A stretch of DNA of 64,000 nucleotides from Nakamurella deserti (GCF_003260015.1 NZ_QCXS01000002.1:248001-312000), one strand, 5' to 3'. Shown: positions 46,328-55,924, numbered from the stretch's first letter. A program made the numbers and translations. Notes: generated by a model from the sequence alone, not told the origin.

Positions 46328-47031
46328 GCGAGACCCCGACCACCCCGCCCGGCGCCGGGGCCACCGGCCGCGCCCCGCTCTGGACCGCGGCGCCCGGCTG
46401 GGGGATCGCGGCCGACCTGACCCCGCCGGAGATCCTGAAGAGCCGCCAGATCAGCGTGCTGCGGCGGGTGATGGCGGCCGGCCTCGTCGGCCTCGTCCTG
46501 GCCTGCGGCGGCGGCTGGTACCTCGCCGCCCGCGACAACGACGACGCCGTGGCCGATCTCGCCTTCGCCTCCGACCAGACCGTCCGGTTGCAGGCCGCCG
46601 CGCGCGACTACGCCGACGTCGTGTCCATCCAGAACCGGGTGCTGCAGATCGACGAGCAGATCGCCGACGTGATGGCCGGTGACGTGGATCTCGTGGAGCT
46701 GATGGACCTGCTGCAGACCAATCTGCCGCCGACCATGACCATCACCCAGCAGTCGATCACCGTGAGCACCTCGGGGGTCGCCGGTGCGAGCGCCGGCGGG
46801 GTCGATCCCGCCGGCGGAGCGCGCATCGGCACCATCACCATGAGCGGCACCGGTACGACCCTGGACGACCTGTCCGACTACGTCGACCGGCTGCAGACGG
46901 TGCCGGGCATCGTCGACGTGGTGCCGCTGGCCAACAGCGTGACCGCCGACGGCGGCGCCGGTACCCAGTTCAGCTTGACCGTGGGGTTGACCGACGCCCT
47001 GCTCAGCAACCGATTCGCCGTGGGTGGGTGA
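46324..47031 (+). CDS. pilN: Type IV pilus assembly protein PilN
   Basis: A 235-residue bitopic membrane protein. It has a cytoplasmic N-terminus with LTPPEILKSRQ, one membrane helix (about 46-68), a coiled-coil region and a C-terminal ferredoxin-like PilN fold. The LPPTMTITQQSI strand is typical. It overlaps pilM by ATGA and should anchor PilM to the membrane and pair with PilO. In this monoderm there is no PilQ/PilP, consistent with their absence from the operon. Confidence 0.86.
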   Translation: MSETPTTPPGAGATGRAPLWTAAPGWGIAADLTPPEILKSRQISVLRRVMAAGLVGLVLACGGGWYLAARDNDDAVADLAFASDQTVRLQAAARDYADVVSIQNRVLQIDEQIADVMAGDVDLVELMDLLQTNLPPTMTITQQSITVSTSGVAGASAGGVDPAGGARIGTITMSGTGTTLDDLSDYVDRLQTVPGIVDVVPLANSVTADGGAGTQFSLTVGLTDALLSNRFAVGG

Positions 47032-47035
47032 CCTG

Positions 47036-47737
47036 ATGACGACACGTACGGGTTCGTACAACCAACGGCGGGTCTGGCTCGGCGGCGGGCTGGTCCTGGG
47101 CCTCGTCATCGCTCTGGTGGGCTGGTTGCTGGTCATCGAGCCGGAGCTGACCGACACCGCGGCGAAGCGCGACCAGCTGGAGTCCGTGGAGCTGCAGAAC
47201 ACCGTCCTGGCGGCCAAGAACGCCAAGCTCAAGGCGGAGAACGACGACGCCGCCGCGCTGCGGGACAGCCTGTCGACCGCGCTGGCCGAGCTGCCCGCCG
47301 ACGGCGGCCTGCCCGCCTTCACCCGGCAGCTCTCGTCGCAGGCGACGGCGCACGGGGTCACCCTGACCAGCGTCATCGTCGGCGCCACCGCCACCGCCGC
47401 CGTCGCCGACCCCGCCGCGGCGGCGACGCCCGCGACCATCGACGACACGGCGACCGCCGCGACCACCGGCACGACCGCCGCGACGGGCCCGCTGCAGATC
47501 ACCGTCACGGTGGCGGCCTCCGGCCTCGGCCGCGATCTGGCGGCCTTCCTCTACGACATCCAGGTCACCGGCCCGCGCCGCGCCCTGGTCACCGCCACCC
47601 AGCTGGCGCCCACCGAGGGCAGCAGCTCCATCGGGCCCGACGCCGGCAGCACCCTGGACCTCACCCTCTCGGTGTTCTCGGCGCCGATGACCGCCGACGA
47701 GCAGGCCGCCCTGCAGAAGCTGCTCAGCGGTTCCTAG
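47036..47737 (+). CDS. pilO: Type IV pilus assembly protein PilO
   Basis: A 233-residue bitopic protein with one N-terminal helix (VWLGGGLVLGLVIALVGWLLV), a coiled coil (KRDQLESVELQNTVLAAKNAKLKAE) interrupted for display here, and a C-terminal PilO-like domain with FTRQLSSQATAHGV. An Ala/Thr-rich insertion lies at about 120-150. ATG 47036 is preferred; a GTG at 47024 would overlap the pilN end. It forms the PilN-PilO heterodimer of the alignment complex. Confidence 0.86.
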   Translation: MTTRTGSYNQRRVWLGGGLVLGLVIALVGWLLVIEPELTDTAAKRDQLESVELQNTVLAAKNAKLKAENDDAAALRDSLSTALAELPADGGLPAFTRQLSSQATAHGVTLTSVIVGATATAAVADPAAAATPATIDDTATAATTGTTAATGPLQITVTVAASGLGRDLAAFLYDIQVTGPRRALVTATQLAPTEGSSSIGPDAGSTLDLTLSVFSAPMTADEQAALQKLLSGS

Positions 47738-47745
47738 GCCCGCCC

Positions 47746-50718
47746 ATGACACCGTCTCCGCCGTCCCGGTTCCGGGGCGCGCTCGCCGCCACCGACCTGC
47801 GCCTCGCCGCACTCCTGCAGCGACGCGCCGCGCTCCAGGGACGGCGCGGCACCGGCGCCGACGGCGCTGACGGCGGTTTCTCGCTGCTCGAGACCGTGGT
47901 CGCGATCAGTCTCATCGTGGTGGTGATGGCCGCGTTCGGCGTCTTCTTCGTCAACTCGGTGGCCTTCACCAGCCTGCAGCGGGCCACCCAGGCGGCCACC
48001 GCCATCGCCAACAGCCAGCTGGAGATCATCCGGGCGCTGCCCGCGTCCGACCTGATCAAGGGCCGCACCTCCGCCGCCGTCGGTGCCCAGGTGACTGCCG
48101 CGCCGGTCCCGGTCAGGACGTCCCTGGCCGGGATGACCGTGGGCAACGGGGCCGCGGTGGATCCGGCCACGGCCACAGCCACGCCGACGCTACCCACCAC
48201 GCCGGTCACGCAGACCCTGAACGGGATCACCTACAGCACCACCACCTACCTCGGCCACTGCGGTCTGCCCGCCGGGGTCACTCGCGACGCCGGGTGCACC
48301 CCGTCCACGGTGCCGACCGGCTACATCCGTGCCGTCGTGGCCGTCACCTGGTCGCAGAACAAGTGCCCGGCGGCCGGGTGCTCCTACGTCACCTCCACCC
48401 TGCTGAGCACCGGCGACGACCCGTTGTTCAACCTCAACCAGACGCCGCCCGCCGCGCCGGCGCTGACCAACCCGGGGCCGCAGACCTCCGCCGTCGGCGA
48501 CGACGTGAACCTGGTGGTCGCGTCGTCGGCGGTACCCACCTACCGGATCAACCTGACCTCCGGCGTGCTGCCCGCCGGCCTCGCGCTGGACACCGCCACC
48601 GGCGTGATCACCGGCCGCCCGGTGACCGTCGCGCCCGCGACCACGCTGACCCTGACGCTGGTCGACGGCTTCGGCCGCACCGCCACCCAGACCTTCACCT
48701 GGACCATCGTCGCGCCGCTGTCCGTGGAGACGCCGCCCGGTCAGTCCGGAGTCATCGGCACCCCGGTGACGTCGCTCACCGTGCGCGCCGCCGGCGGCAC
48801 CGCCCCCTACACCTGGAGCGACCCGAACGGCACCCTGCCGCCGGGCCTGTCCCTGGCGACCAGCTCCGACACCGGCGTCGTCAGCGGCACTCCCACCACC
48901 TACGGCACCTACCCCGTGGTCCTGCAGGTGACCGATGCGGCCGGCCGCACCAGCTCGGCCACCTTCAGCTGGACGATCGACTACCCGCCGTTCGCCGCCA
49001 CCAACCCGGGGCCGCAGTCCGCCACCGCCGGTACCGCCGACACCCTCCAGCTGACCGTCACGGGCGGCTCCGGCTCGTTCGCCTGGACCGGTGGCACCAC
49101 CCTGCCCGCCGGACTGACCCTGACCCCGGCCGGGCTCATCTCCGGCACCCCGACCATCGTCGGCACCACCTCGGTGGCGCTGACCGCCACCGACACCGTC
49201 ACCAAGGTGGCGCGGCCGGTCGCCTTCAGCTGGACGGTGTACGGCAAGCCGTCGGTGACCGCACCCGGTCCGCAGCAGTCGACCGTGGGCTCCGCGGTGT
49301 CGGTCCAGGTGGGGGCGAACTGCCCGAACTCGCCGTGCACCTTCCGCCTCGACAACGCACCGGCCGCGCTCGGGATCAGCAGCACCGGTCTGATCACCGG
49401 CACCGTCACCAGCAACCCGCAGGTGTTCGGTGCGGTCACCTTCACGATGACCGACAGTGCCGGCGCGTCGGTGACCAGCAGCGCATTCAGTTGGACCGTC
49501 ATCAGCAGCACGCCGACGGCGCCGCAAGCGGTCTCGGTGACAGAGGCGGACGGCGCCCTGACCGTGTCGTGGACGCCGCCGACCAGCGGCGCCACTCCGA
49601 CGTCCTACACGGTCACGCTGAACCCCGGCGGCGCTACCTGCACGACCTCCGGAACCAATTGCAGCATCGCCGGTCTCACCAACGGCGTGGTGTACTCAGC
49701 CACTGTGGCGGCGACCAACAGCGGTGGCACGAGCGCGCCGAGCACCGGCGCGCAGGGCATCCCGTATCCCGCGGTGCTGTCGGCGGCCAGCGGGCTGACC
49801 CTGTGGCTCGACGGCACCGACCCCGGGGTGTTTCTCACCGCCGCCAACTGCACCGGACCCGCGGCGCCGGCGTCGACGAAGATCGGCTGCTGGAAGGACA
49901 AGAGCGGGGCGAATCGCAGCTTCTCGCAGGCCGTGACCGGGAATCAGCCCGTCGTCGGAACCTGGAACGGCCTGCAGGCCGCCTCGTTCACCGACACCAG
50001 CGACGTCCTCAACGCGGTGAACGCCGGCAGCTACCAGACGGTGTTCACGGCAGCGAACATCCTCAATTCCGGCACCGCTGCACGGTGGGTGAACGTGTTC
50101 GGGCAGGTCAACACCGATTACAACGTGCGCCTGGGCACCTATGGCGAGCGCAGTGCGCCCAACGCCAACGACTGGGCGACTGGCACCGGCACGCCCCCGC
50201 TCAACTGGATCAACAGTGTTCAGGGGGTCAACGGCAGCCCGCCGGGACCGATGATCACCACGGACCAGGCGTCGGCGGTCCGGACCTTCACGGCGAGCGT
50301 CTCCAACACCGTCTTCACCGACCGCGCCCTGGTCGGCCAGGTCGGTGACATCATCACCTTCAACCGGGTGCTGACCGCCGCCGAGCGCCGCTCGGTGGAG
50401 GAGTACCTCGGCCGCAAGTGGGGCGTGGTCATCGCGCCGACGGCGCCGACGGTCACGTCGGCGACCGTCACGGGAAACGGCAGCGTGGCGGTGTCCTGGA
50501 CCGCGCCGGCGTCCAACGGCGGCGCTGCTGTCACCGGATACCGCGTCACCGCCTCTCCGGGCACGGCTCCCAACATCCCCACCTGCTCCACAACCGGAGC
50601 CACCACCTGCACCGTGTCCGGTCTGTCGAGGAACACCAACTACACGTTCACCGTCGCGGCGATCAACGCGGCAGGCGCCGGTCCGTCGTCCGCGCCCTCG
50701 GCGGTGGTGCGCCCATGA
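47746..50718 (+). CDS. Giant PilV-like minor prepilin carrying Ig-like, FN3 and LamG-like modules
   Basis: A 990-residue prepilin-like protein. A 43-residue leader ends in DGG, then FSLLETVVAISLIVVVMAAF forms a type IV pilin helix. After a short pilin-like body (to about 235) come four He_PIG/putative-Ig modules (each with NPGPQ or similar, LPAGL, ISGTP), a fibronectin type III domain (PTAPQAVSVTEADG), a LamG/concanavalin-like domain beginning LWLDGTDPGVF and ending LTAAERRSVEEYLGRKWG, and a final FN3. Such a protein can sit only at a pilus tip. It likely presents an adhesive head outside the wall. It overlaps the next gene by ATGA. Confidence 0.85.
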   Translation: MTPSPPSRFRGALAATDLRLAALLQRRAALQGRRGTGADGADGGFSLLETVVAISLIVVVMAAFGVFFVNSVAFTSLQRATQAATAIANSQLEIIRALPASDLIKGRTSAAVGAQVTAAPVPVRTSLAGMTVGNGAAVDPATATATPTLPTTPVTQTLNGITYSTTTYLGHCGLPAGVTRDAGCTPSTVPTGYIRAVVAVTWSQNKCPAAGCSYVTSTLLSTGDDPLFNLNQTPPAAPALTNPGPQTSAVGDDVNLVVASSAVPTYRINLTSGVLPAGLALDTATGVITGRPVTVAPATTLTLTLVDGFGRTATQTFTWTIVAPLSVETPPGQSGVIGTPVTSLTVRAAGGTAPYTWSDPNGTLPPGLSLATSSDTGVVSGTPTTYGTYPVVLQVTDAAGRTSSATFSWTIDYPPFAATNPGPQSATAGTADTLQLTVTGGSGSFAWTGGTTLPAGLTLTPAGLISGTPTIVGTTSVALTATDTVTKVARPVAFSWTVYGKPSVTAPGPQQSTVGSAVSVQVGANCPNSPCTFRLDNAPAALGISSTGLITGTVTSNPQVFGAVTFTMTDSAGASVTSSAFSWTVISSTPTAPQAVSVTEADGALTVSWTPPTSGATPTSYTVTLNPGGATCTTSGTNCSIAGLTNGVVYSATVAATNSGGTSAPSTGAQGIPYPAVLSAASGLTLWLDGTDPGVFLTAANCTGPAAPASTKIGCWKDKSGANRSFSQAVTGNQPVVGTWNGLQAASFTDTSDVLNAVNAGSYQTVFTAANILNSGTAARWVNVFGQVNTDYNVRLGTYGERSAPNANDWATGTGTPPLNWINSVQGVNGSPPGPMITTDQASAVRTFTASVSNTVFTDRALVGQVGDIITFNRVLTAAERRSVEEYLGRKWGVVIAPTAPTVTSATVTGNGSVAVSWTAPASNGGAAVTGYRVTASPGTAPNIPTCSTTGATTCTVSGLSRNTNYTFTVAAINAAGAGPSSAPSAVVRP

Positions 50719-51383
50719 CCCGCCATCCGCATTCTGCACCGTCGGCATGGCGTCGCCGCTGCCGCGCGCTGCGCGACGAGGCCCGCCGCGACGACGGCAC
50801 CACCCTGCTCGAACTGACCGTCGGCATGGCCCTGATGGCCGTCTTCATGGTCATCTTCACCGGAGCGATCATGATGATGTTCAACGCGATGAAGACCTCG
50901 CAGACCGTGAACAACGCGGCCGCGCAGGTCAACACGGCCTTCCTTCAGCTCGACGAGTCGGTGCGCTCCGCCTCCTACATCGGCACCCCGGGACAGGCCA
51001 ACGGCAGTTGGTACGTCGAGTACAAGTCGCTGGACAGCACGGGGCAGGACCAGTGCACCCAGCTGCGGGTCACCACCGCCGACCAGCAGCTGCAGAGCCG
51101 TACCTGGAGGGTGGTCAACGCGACGCCGACCGCGCCGAGCGCGTGGCGGCCGATCGCCTCGGGCGTGTCCAACGGAGCCGGCGCCGCCGGCACGCGGGAC
51201 CAGCCGTTCGTCCTCGGCGCGGGGGCGGGGTCCACCCAGTTCCAGCAGCTCGTCGTGACGCTGGTGCCGACGGCGGGGCCGGGCGCGACCACGGCAACCC
51301 GCGGCACCCAGTTCACCGTGACCGCGCTCAACAGCGTGCTCCCGGCGCCCGCGACCAACCCGTGCGCGCAGGTGCGGCCGTGA
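50715..51383 (+). CDS. PilW-like minor prepilin
   Basis: A 222-residue protein with a basic leader ending in DDG, followed by TTLLELTVGMALMAVFMVIF, a prepilin helix with Glu at +5 (Thr instead of Phe at +1). The body has a CTQLRVTT strand and few cysteines. It is coupled by ATGA to the giant minor pilin and by GTGA to the next gene, so the three are probably made in fixed ratio as a tip-priming complex, like PilV-PilW-PilX. Confidence 0.85.
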   Translation: MTRHPHSAPSAWRRRCRALRDEARRDDGTTLLELTVGMALMAVFMVIFTGAIMMMFNAMKTSQTVNNAAAQVNTAFLQLDESVRSASYIGTPGQANGSWYVEYKSLDSTGQDQCTQLRVTTADQQLQSRTWRVVNATPTAPSAWRPIASGVSNGAGAAGTRDQPFVLGAGAGSTQFQQLVVTLVPTAGPGATTATRGTQFTVTALNSVLPAPATNPCAQVRP

Positions 51384-52891
51384 GGTCCGTCCGGCGGGAC
51401 CGCGCCCTCGCCACCGACGACCAGGGGTCGATGGCGATCCTGCTGCTCGTGGTGCTACTCGGGTTGATGCTCGGCGCCGTGCTGGTGCCGATGGTCGTCA
51501 CCACCAGCCGGGCGTCGGCGTTCGACAAGACCAGGGTGCAGGCGCTGGACGCCGCCCAGGCCGGTATCGACGTCACCCTCGGCGGCATCCGGGCCGGGGT
51601 CACCGCCGGCGTCGGTGACAGCACCCGGTTGCCGTGCGGCCCCGGCTCGGGCAGCGTGAACACGGCGTCGATCGCCCGCTACGACGTCGTGGTCGAGTAC
51701 TTCGTCACCGACCCCAGGTCCGAGCCGTACCCGTCGACGCGGGCCATGCGCTGCATCCCCGGTTACGGGACGTACGACAGCGCCACCGGCAGGACGACCC
51801 CCGCGTTCGCGCGGATCACCTCCGTGGGCAGTGTGGGCACGCCGGCCAACGGCTCCAGCCCCAGCCGGACCCTCACCACCACCTACGTCTTCCGGACCAG
51901 CAACGTCAACATCCTCGGCGGCCTGCTGATGCTCGAAGGCACACCCAGCCTGTGCGCCGACGCCGGCGGGGCAGCGCCGACCGAGGGCAGCATCCCGGTG
52001 CTGCGGGCCTGTACGTCGGCGAGCCCGGCGGCCCCCCAGCAGGTGTTCGCCTACCGCAGCGACCTGACGCTGCAACTGGTCTCGTCGATCACCAACGCCT
52101 ATCCGAACGGGCTGTGCCTCACGCCGGCCCGGACACCGGCGGTCGCCGGCGACGCGGTCAAGCTGCTGCAGTGCGGTCCGCTGGGCAGCCCCGCGAGTTA
52201 CACCCAGCAGTGGAGCTACAACGACAGCGCCAACTACCAGGCGGCCCAGGCCGACTCGGCCACCACCGGCAACCTGCCCAACCTGTGCCTCAACGCGGTG
52301 AGCCAGGCCGCCGGTCAGAGCCTGGTCGTCGGGGGCTGCGGAAACGTCTGGCGGCCGACGGCGGCCGTCGGCCCGGGCGCAGCGGCGCTGCCCCAGTGGA
52401 TCAACTTCGCCGAATTCGGGCGCTGCCTCGACGTCACCTACCAGGACGTCAACTACGCGTTCCTGATCAGCTACCCGTGCAAGCAGAACCCGTTCCCGGC
52501 GGCGAAGCTGTGGAACCAGCTGTTCACCGCTCCGTCGCTGGCCGGAGTGGTGAGCGCGACCGGGCAGATCTACACCACGCCGGTGGCCAACGGCACGAAG
52601 TACTGCCTGACCAGCCCCGGCACCGCCGGCGGGTACGCCACCGTGCGGCCCTGCATCACCGGCAGCGCGCAGCAGACCTGGACGCTGTACGGCGGGGACG
52701 CCTCGCTGAGCTACTCGACGAAGTACACCATCGTCAACGGCTCGACCTGCCTGGGGCTCGGTCCGGTCAACGCCGCGGCGTCGTTCTCCTCGACCATCGT
52801 GGTGAAGAGCTGCACCGGCGCGACCGACCAGAAATGGAACGCGGTGGCGAACACGCTCAACCCGGCGCAGCGCGACACCTTCGAGAGGTGA
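51380..52891 (+). CDS. PilX-like pilus tip protein with ricin-type lectin region
   Basis: A 503-residue protein. One N-terminal membrane helix (MAILLLVVLLGLMLGAVLVP) lacks the canonical G/F-TLxE site but has the PilX-like AAQAGID. From about 185 onward the sequence is a ricin B/beta-trefoil-like repeat: Cys-rich units with CLTPA, QQWSY, RCLDVT, CLTSPG, QQTWTLY, CLGLG and QKWNAV, the QxW pattern of sugar-binding trefoils. Start GTG 51380 overlaps the previous stop. Last gene of the pil operon. A lectin head on the pilus complex would bind host, plant or self polysaccharide. Confidence 0.8.
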   Translation: MRSVRRDRALATDDQGSMAILLLVVLLGLMLGAVLVPMVVTTSRASAFDKTRVQALDAAQAGIDVTLGGIRAGVTAGVGDSTRLPCGPGSGSVNTASIARYDVVVEYFVTDPRSEPYPSTRAMRCIPGYGTYDSATGRTTPAFARITSVGSVGTPANGSSPSRTLTTTYVFRTSNVNILGGLLMLEGTPSLCADAGGAAPTEGSIPVLRACTSASPAAPQQVFAYRSDLTLQLVSSITNAYPNGLCLTPARTPAVAGDAVKLLQCGPLGSPASYTQQWSYNDSANYQAAQADSATTGNLPNLCLNAVSQAAGQSLVVGGCGNVWRPTAAVGPGAAALPQWINFAEFGRCLDVTYQDVNYAFLISYPCKQNPFPAAKLWNQLFTAPSLAGVVSATGQIYTTPVANGTKYCLTSPGTAGGYATVRPCITGSAQQTWTLYGGDASLSYSTKYTIVNGSTCLGLGPVNAAASFSSTIVVKSCTGATDQKWNAVANTLNPAQRDTFER

Positions 52892-53029
52892 GGGGAGTGG
52901 AGCGGACGTGCGGAGCCGGGGCGGGTGAGGTGCACGTCCCGGTCGCGCGGCACCGGACGACGGCGTGGCCTGTCTCGGGGACGACGAACGGGTGAGCCCC
53001 GGCCGGTGCGGCCGAACTCCCACCCGTCA

Positions 53030-53680
53030 GGGTCAAGACCTGGGGCCGGAACTCGGGGTCGGGACTCAGCGTCGCAACTAGGGGTCGGAACTCGGGGTCG
53101 GGACTCAGCGTCGCAACTCGGGGTCGGGACTCGGGGTTGGAGCCCAGCTCCGATCTCGGGCGTCGGCACCTGGAGTTTGAACCCGAGTGTCGGAGCTCGG
53201 GTGTCGGGTGTCGAGACCCGGAGAACCCGGGTGTGGGAAGTCGGGCGTCGTGAACCCGGAGTGCGGACTCGGGAGTCGGGACTCGGGGGTCGGAGCCCAG
53301 CTCCGATCTCGGGCGTCGGCACCTGGAGTTTGAACCCGAGTGTCGGAGCTCGGGTGTCGGGTGTCGAGACCCGGACGAATCGGGGTGTGGGAAGTCGGGT
53401 GTCGTGAAACCCGGAGTGCGGACTCGGGAGTCGGGACTCGGGGGTCGGAGCCCAGCTCCGATCTCGGGCGTCGGCACCTGGAGTCCGAACTCGGGTGTCG
53501 GAGCTCGGGTGTCGGGTGTCGAGACCCGGAGAACCCGGGTGTGGGAAGTCGGGCGTCGTGAACCCGGAGTGCGGACTCGGGAGTCGGAACTCGGGGGTCC
53601 ACACACGGACGTCGGCACCCGGAGCTCGGACCCGGGGGTCGGAACTCGGGGCGGTCGGAACTCCGTGCGGAAGCGATCCC
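53030..53680. repeat. Imperfect long tandem repeats built from GTCGGAACTCGGGG-like modules
   Basis: Three long units begin at 53,140, 53,293 and 53,458 (spacings 153 and 165 bp). Each has GAGCCCAGCTCCGATCTCGG, a CTCGGGTGTCGGGTGTCGAG stretch and GAACCCGGAGTGCGGACTCG. Simpler copies of the short module flank them. Open frames on both strands encode only Pro/Ser/Thr/Arg-rich repeats. It occupies the convergent gap between the pil operon and the sigma factor; no gene is supported in 52,892-53,715. Confidence 0.88.
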
Positions 53681-53715
53681 GCCGACGGCCCGGGTCGAGC
53701 GTCGGCGGGCAGCGG

Positions 53716-54816
53716 TCAGGCGATGCGCGAACCCACCGTCTCGACCGTGCCGATGCTGCCGACTGCGCCCCTGGCGCCCACGGTGCCCCTGGTGCCCGTC
53801 ACGGCCATCGCGGCCGCTTCGGCCCCGACCCGGCGGCGGATCTCCCCCTGGCAGGTCGACATGGCCAGTCGGCCGGCGACGGTGTGCCGACCGCCCACCG
53901 CCTGGTAGTAGGCCCTGCGGGTGGCGGCGGCGCGCCCCGTGCGGGCCAGTGGCGCCAGCGCTTCCGGGTCGAGCTGCGCGTTGATGCCGTCGCGCATCAA
54001 CGCCGTGGCCTCGGCGCACATCTGCGACACCCGGGACTGGGTGACCGACAGCTCGGCGGCGATCTCACCCATCGGGCGGTTCTCGAAGTAGTAGGCCTCG
54101 ACGACCCGGCGCAGCCGATCGGGGAGCGCGGCGACCGCGTCGTGTAGGTAGCCGAGCTGCTCACGATGCAGCAGCAGCGCCTCGGGACCGTGGGTGCGGT
54201 CGGGCAGCACGTCGTGGACGACCTCCGGAGCGAAGCCCTGCAGGCTGACGACGGTGCCGCGCGCGGCGTCGGCCTGCACCGCGTCGAGTTCCCGCAGGCT
54301 CATGCCCAGGGCCGCGGCCACCTCGGTGTCGCTCGGGCAGCGGCTCAGGGAGACGGTGAGATCGCGACGGGCGGCCTCGACCGCACGCACCCGGGCGCGC
54401 ACCGAGCGGGAGGCCCAGTCCATTCCGCGCAGCTCGTCGATGAGGGCGCCGCGGATGCGGAACGCCGCGAAGCTGCGGAAGGACACGGCGCGGTCGGCGT
54501 CGAAGGCGATCGCACTCAGCACCAGCGCCATCATCCCGGCGGACATCAGATCGTCGCGGTCGACGTGGCGGGGGACCGTCCGCATCCGTTCCGAGACCAG
54601 GATCTCCACCAGCGACACGTTGTCCTCGACCAGTTCGGCGACGGCGGCGCGGTCGGTGGCGTGACACAACGTGATGACCGCGACGGCGAGCGGGTGTTCG
54701 CCCCCCGTGGGCTCGACGTCCACGGTCGCCTCTGACTCTGCGTAGCCGCCCTGCGCTTCGAGCGAGCGAGGATCGACATCGTCGGCTTCACTCGAATGAA
54801 TGATGTGGAGGGTCAT
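53716..54816 (-). CDS. FliA/WhiG-family RNA polymerase sigma factor
   Basis: A 366-residue group 3 sigma factor. Region 2 has RDDLMSAGMMALVLSAIAFD and the FliA/WhiG hallmark FRIRGALIDELRGMDW; region 3 follows, and region 4 contains the HTH GEIAAELSVTQSRVSQM. ATG 54816 has GGGAG close upstream. The last 90 residues (after DPEALAPLAR) are an unusual extension ending in Gly/Thr/Val-rich low complexity. No flagellar gene is in the window; its position facing the pil operon makes pilus or surface genes likely targets. Confidence 0.88.
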   Translation of the reverse strand: MTLHIIHSSEADDVDPRSLEAQGGYAESEATVDVEPTGGEHPLAVAVITLCHATDRAAVAELVEDNVSLVEILVSERMRTVPRHVDRDDLMSAGMMALVLSAIAFDADRAVSFRSFAAFRIRGALIDELRGMDWASRSVRARVRAVEAARRDLTVSLSRCPSDTEVAAALGMSLRELDAVQADAARGTVVSLQGFAPEVVHDVLPDRTHGPEALLLHREQLGYLHDAVAALPDRLRRVVEAYYFENRPMGEIAAELSVTQSRVSQMCAEATALMRDGINAQLDPEALAPLARTGRAAATRRAYYQAVGGRHTVAGRLAMSTCQGEIRRRVGAEAAAMAVTGTRGTVGARGAVGSIGTVETVGSRIA

Positions 54817-55348
54817 GAGGCTCCCATGTGCGGGGAAAACGGTTGATCTGGCGGTCTGATGAGCGATGCTAGCGAGTTCTGGCCGCGGTTAGCACTCGAA
54901 TGGGTGCCGATGCAGTGTCGCAGCGACGCTGCAGACGGTCATCATGGACCGTAGATCCGGCACGGAGCGTGACGTTCGCGGGTGTCGGCAGGGCTGGATG
55001 TATGAGCGGATGCGGCGAGCGGGACCGAGCCGGTGTCCCGTCCTCAGCCCGGTGCGACGGAGCGGTCCGCCGATGCGGCAAGCGGGTGATTTTCGACGGT
55101 GATCGGGCGCGGGTCGGTACGCAGGGTCCCGGACGCTGTCCGGAACGGGCTGCGGATCATGTCGGTCAGCTCTGCAGCTGCGCGCCGGCGTCGTGGTCGG
55201 GCGGCGGCCGGACGGCGGGGGCGGGGAGTCGACGCCCGGGCGCGGCCGTCGACGTGCCGGTGGTGTGGCGGCAGGACCCGGGGAACGGACCGGTGAACCG
55301 GCGGCGGTGGCCGGGTGGCGTCGGGACGGCCTCGGTAGCATCGGGCCG
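54817..55348. other. Intergenic region upstream of the sigma factor and DUF1707 genes
   Basis: About 530 bp between divergent genes. The part near 54,840-54,960 is AT richer and probably holds the sigma promoter. Open frames up to 150 codons have no recognisable domain and end in the DUF1707 start region. No repeat or RNA gene was seen. Confidence 0.4.
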
Positions 55349-55924
55349 ATGACGGACCCCGCATCCGACGCCCTCCGCGTCGGCGACCGCGAGCGCGAGC
55401 TGGCCGTCGCCGTCCTGCACGAGGCGGTCGGCGGTGGCTACCTCGATCTGCAGGAGTTCGAGGAGCGTTCCGTCACGGTGTACGCCGCGAGGACCCGCGG
55501 CGACCTCCGCTCGGCCCTCGCCGACCTACCGGACGCCGCCCGACTGTTCCCGCCGGCCGCCGCCGCTCCGGGTGGGGCGGGAGTGGACGTGGACGCGATC
55601 GCCGTCGACTGGACGACGGTCAGGCGGCAGGGCCCGTGGCGGGTGCCCGGCCACCTCTACATCACCGGCACGATGGGCACCGCCGACCTCGATCTGCGCG
55701 CCGCGAACCTCCCGCCGGGCGGCTGCGTCATCGAGGTCCGCGCCACCTGGAGCACCGTCAAGATCAGACTCGGTGACGCGGTGATCGCCCGGACCGACGA
55801 TTTCGGCGGCGGGTCGATGACCACCGTGAAGGACAAGGCAGGCCCGCCGACGGTGCCCGGCGGCCCCGTGGTCGACATCCGGGGCGAGACCAGCTGGACG
55901 ACGGTCACCCTCCGGCGGAAGTGA
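55349..55924 (+). CDS. DUF1707 domain protein
   Basis: A 191-residue protein. The N-terminal DUF1707 motif is recognisable: LRVGDRERELAVAVLHEAVGGG, then LDLQEFEERSVTVYAART and DLRSALADLP (split here for display). The C-terminal half (about 80-191) is a beta-rich domain repeating TTV and GT-containing strands, like the cell-wall-active antibiotics response (LiaF-like) fold. ATG 55349 starts directly at the conserved segment; an upstream frame to 55193 lacks family similarity. Cytosolic or membrane-associated; role unknown. Confidence 0.85.
   Translation: MTDPASDALRVGDRERELAVAVLHEAVGGGYLDLQEFEERSVTVYAARTRGDLRSALADLPDAARLFPPAAAAPGGAGVDVDAIAVDWTTVRRQGPWRVPGHLYITGTMGTADLDLRAANLPPGGCVIEVRATWSTVKIRLGDAVIARTDDFGGGSMTTVKDKAGPPTVPGGPVVDIRGETSWTTVTLRRK

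Noticed and set aside
53105-54019. Minus-strand Pro/Ser-rich repeat proteins in the 53-kb array
   Set aside because: Overlaps the sigma gene and has only compositional repeats; several frames are equally open.
54890-54910. TTAGCACTC near the sigma gene resembling a CIRCE operator
   Set aside because: Only one half-site is present; the inverted GAGTGCTAA partner nine bases away is missing.
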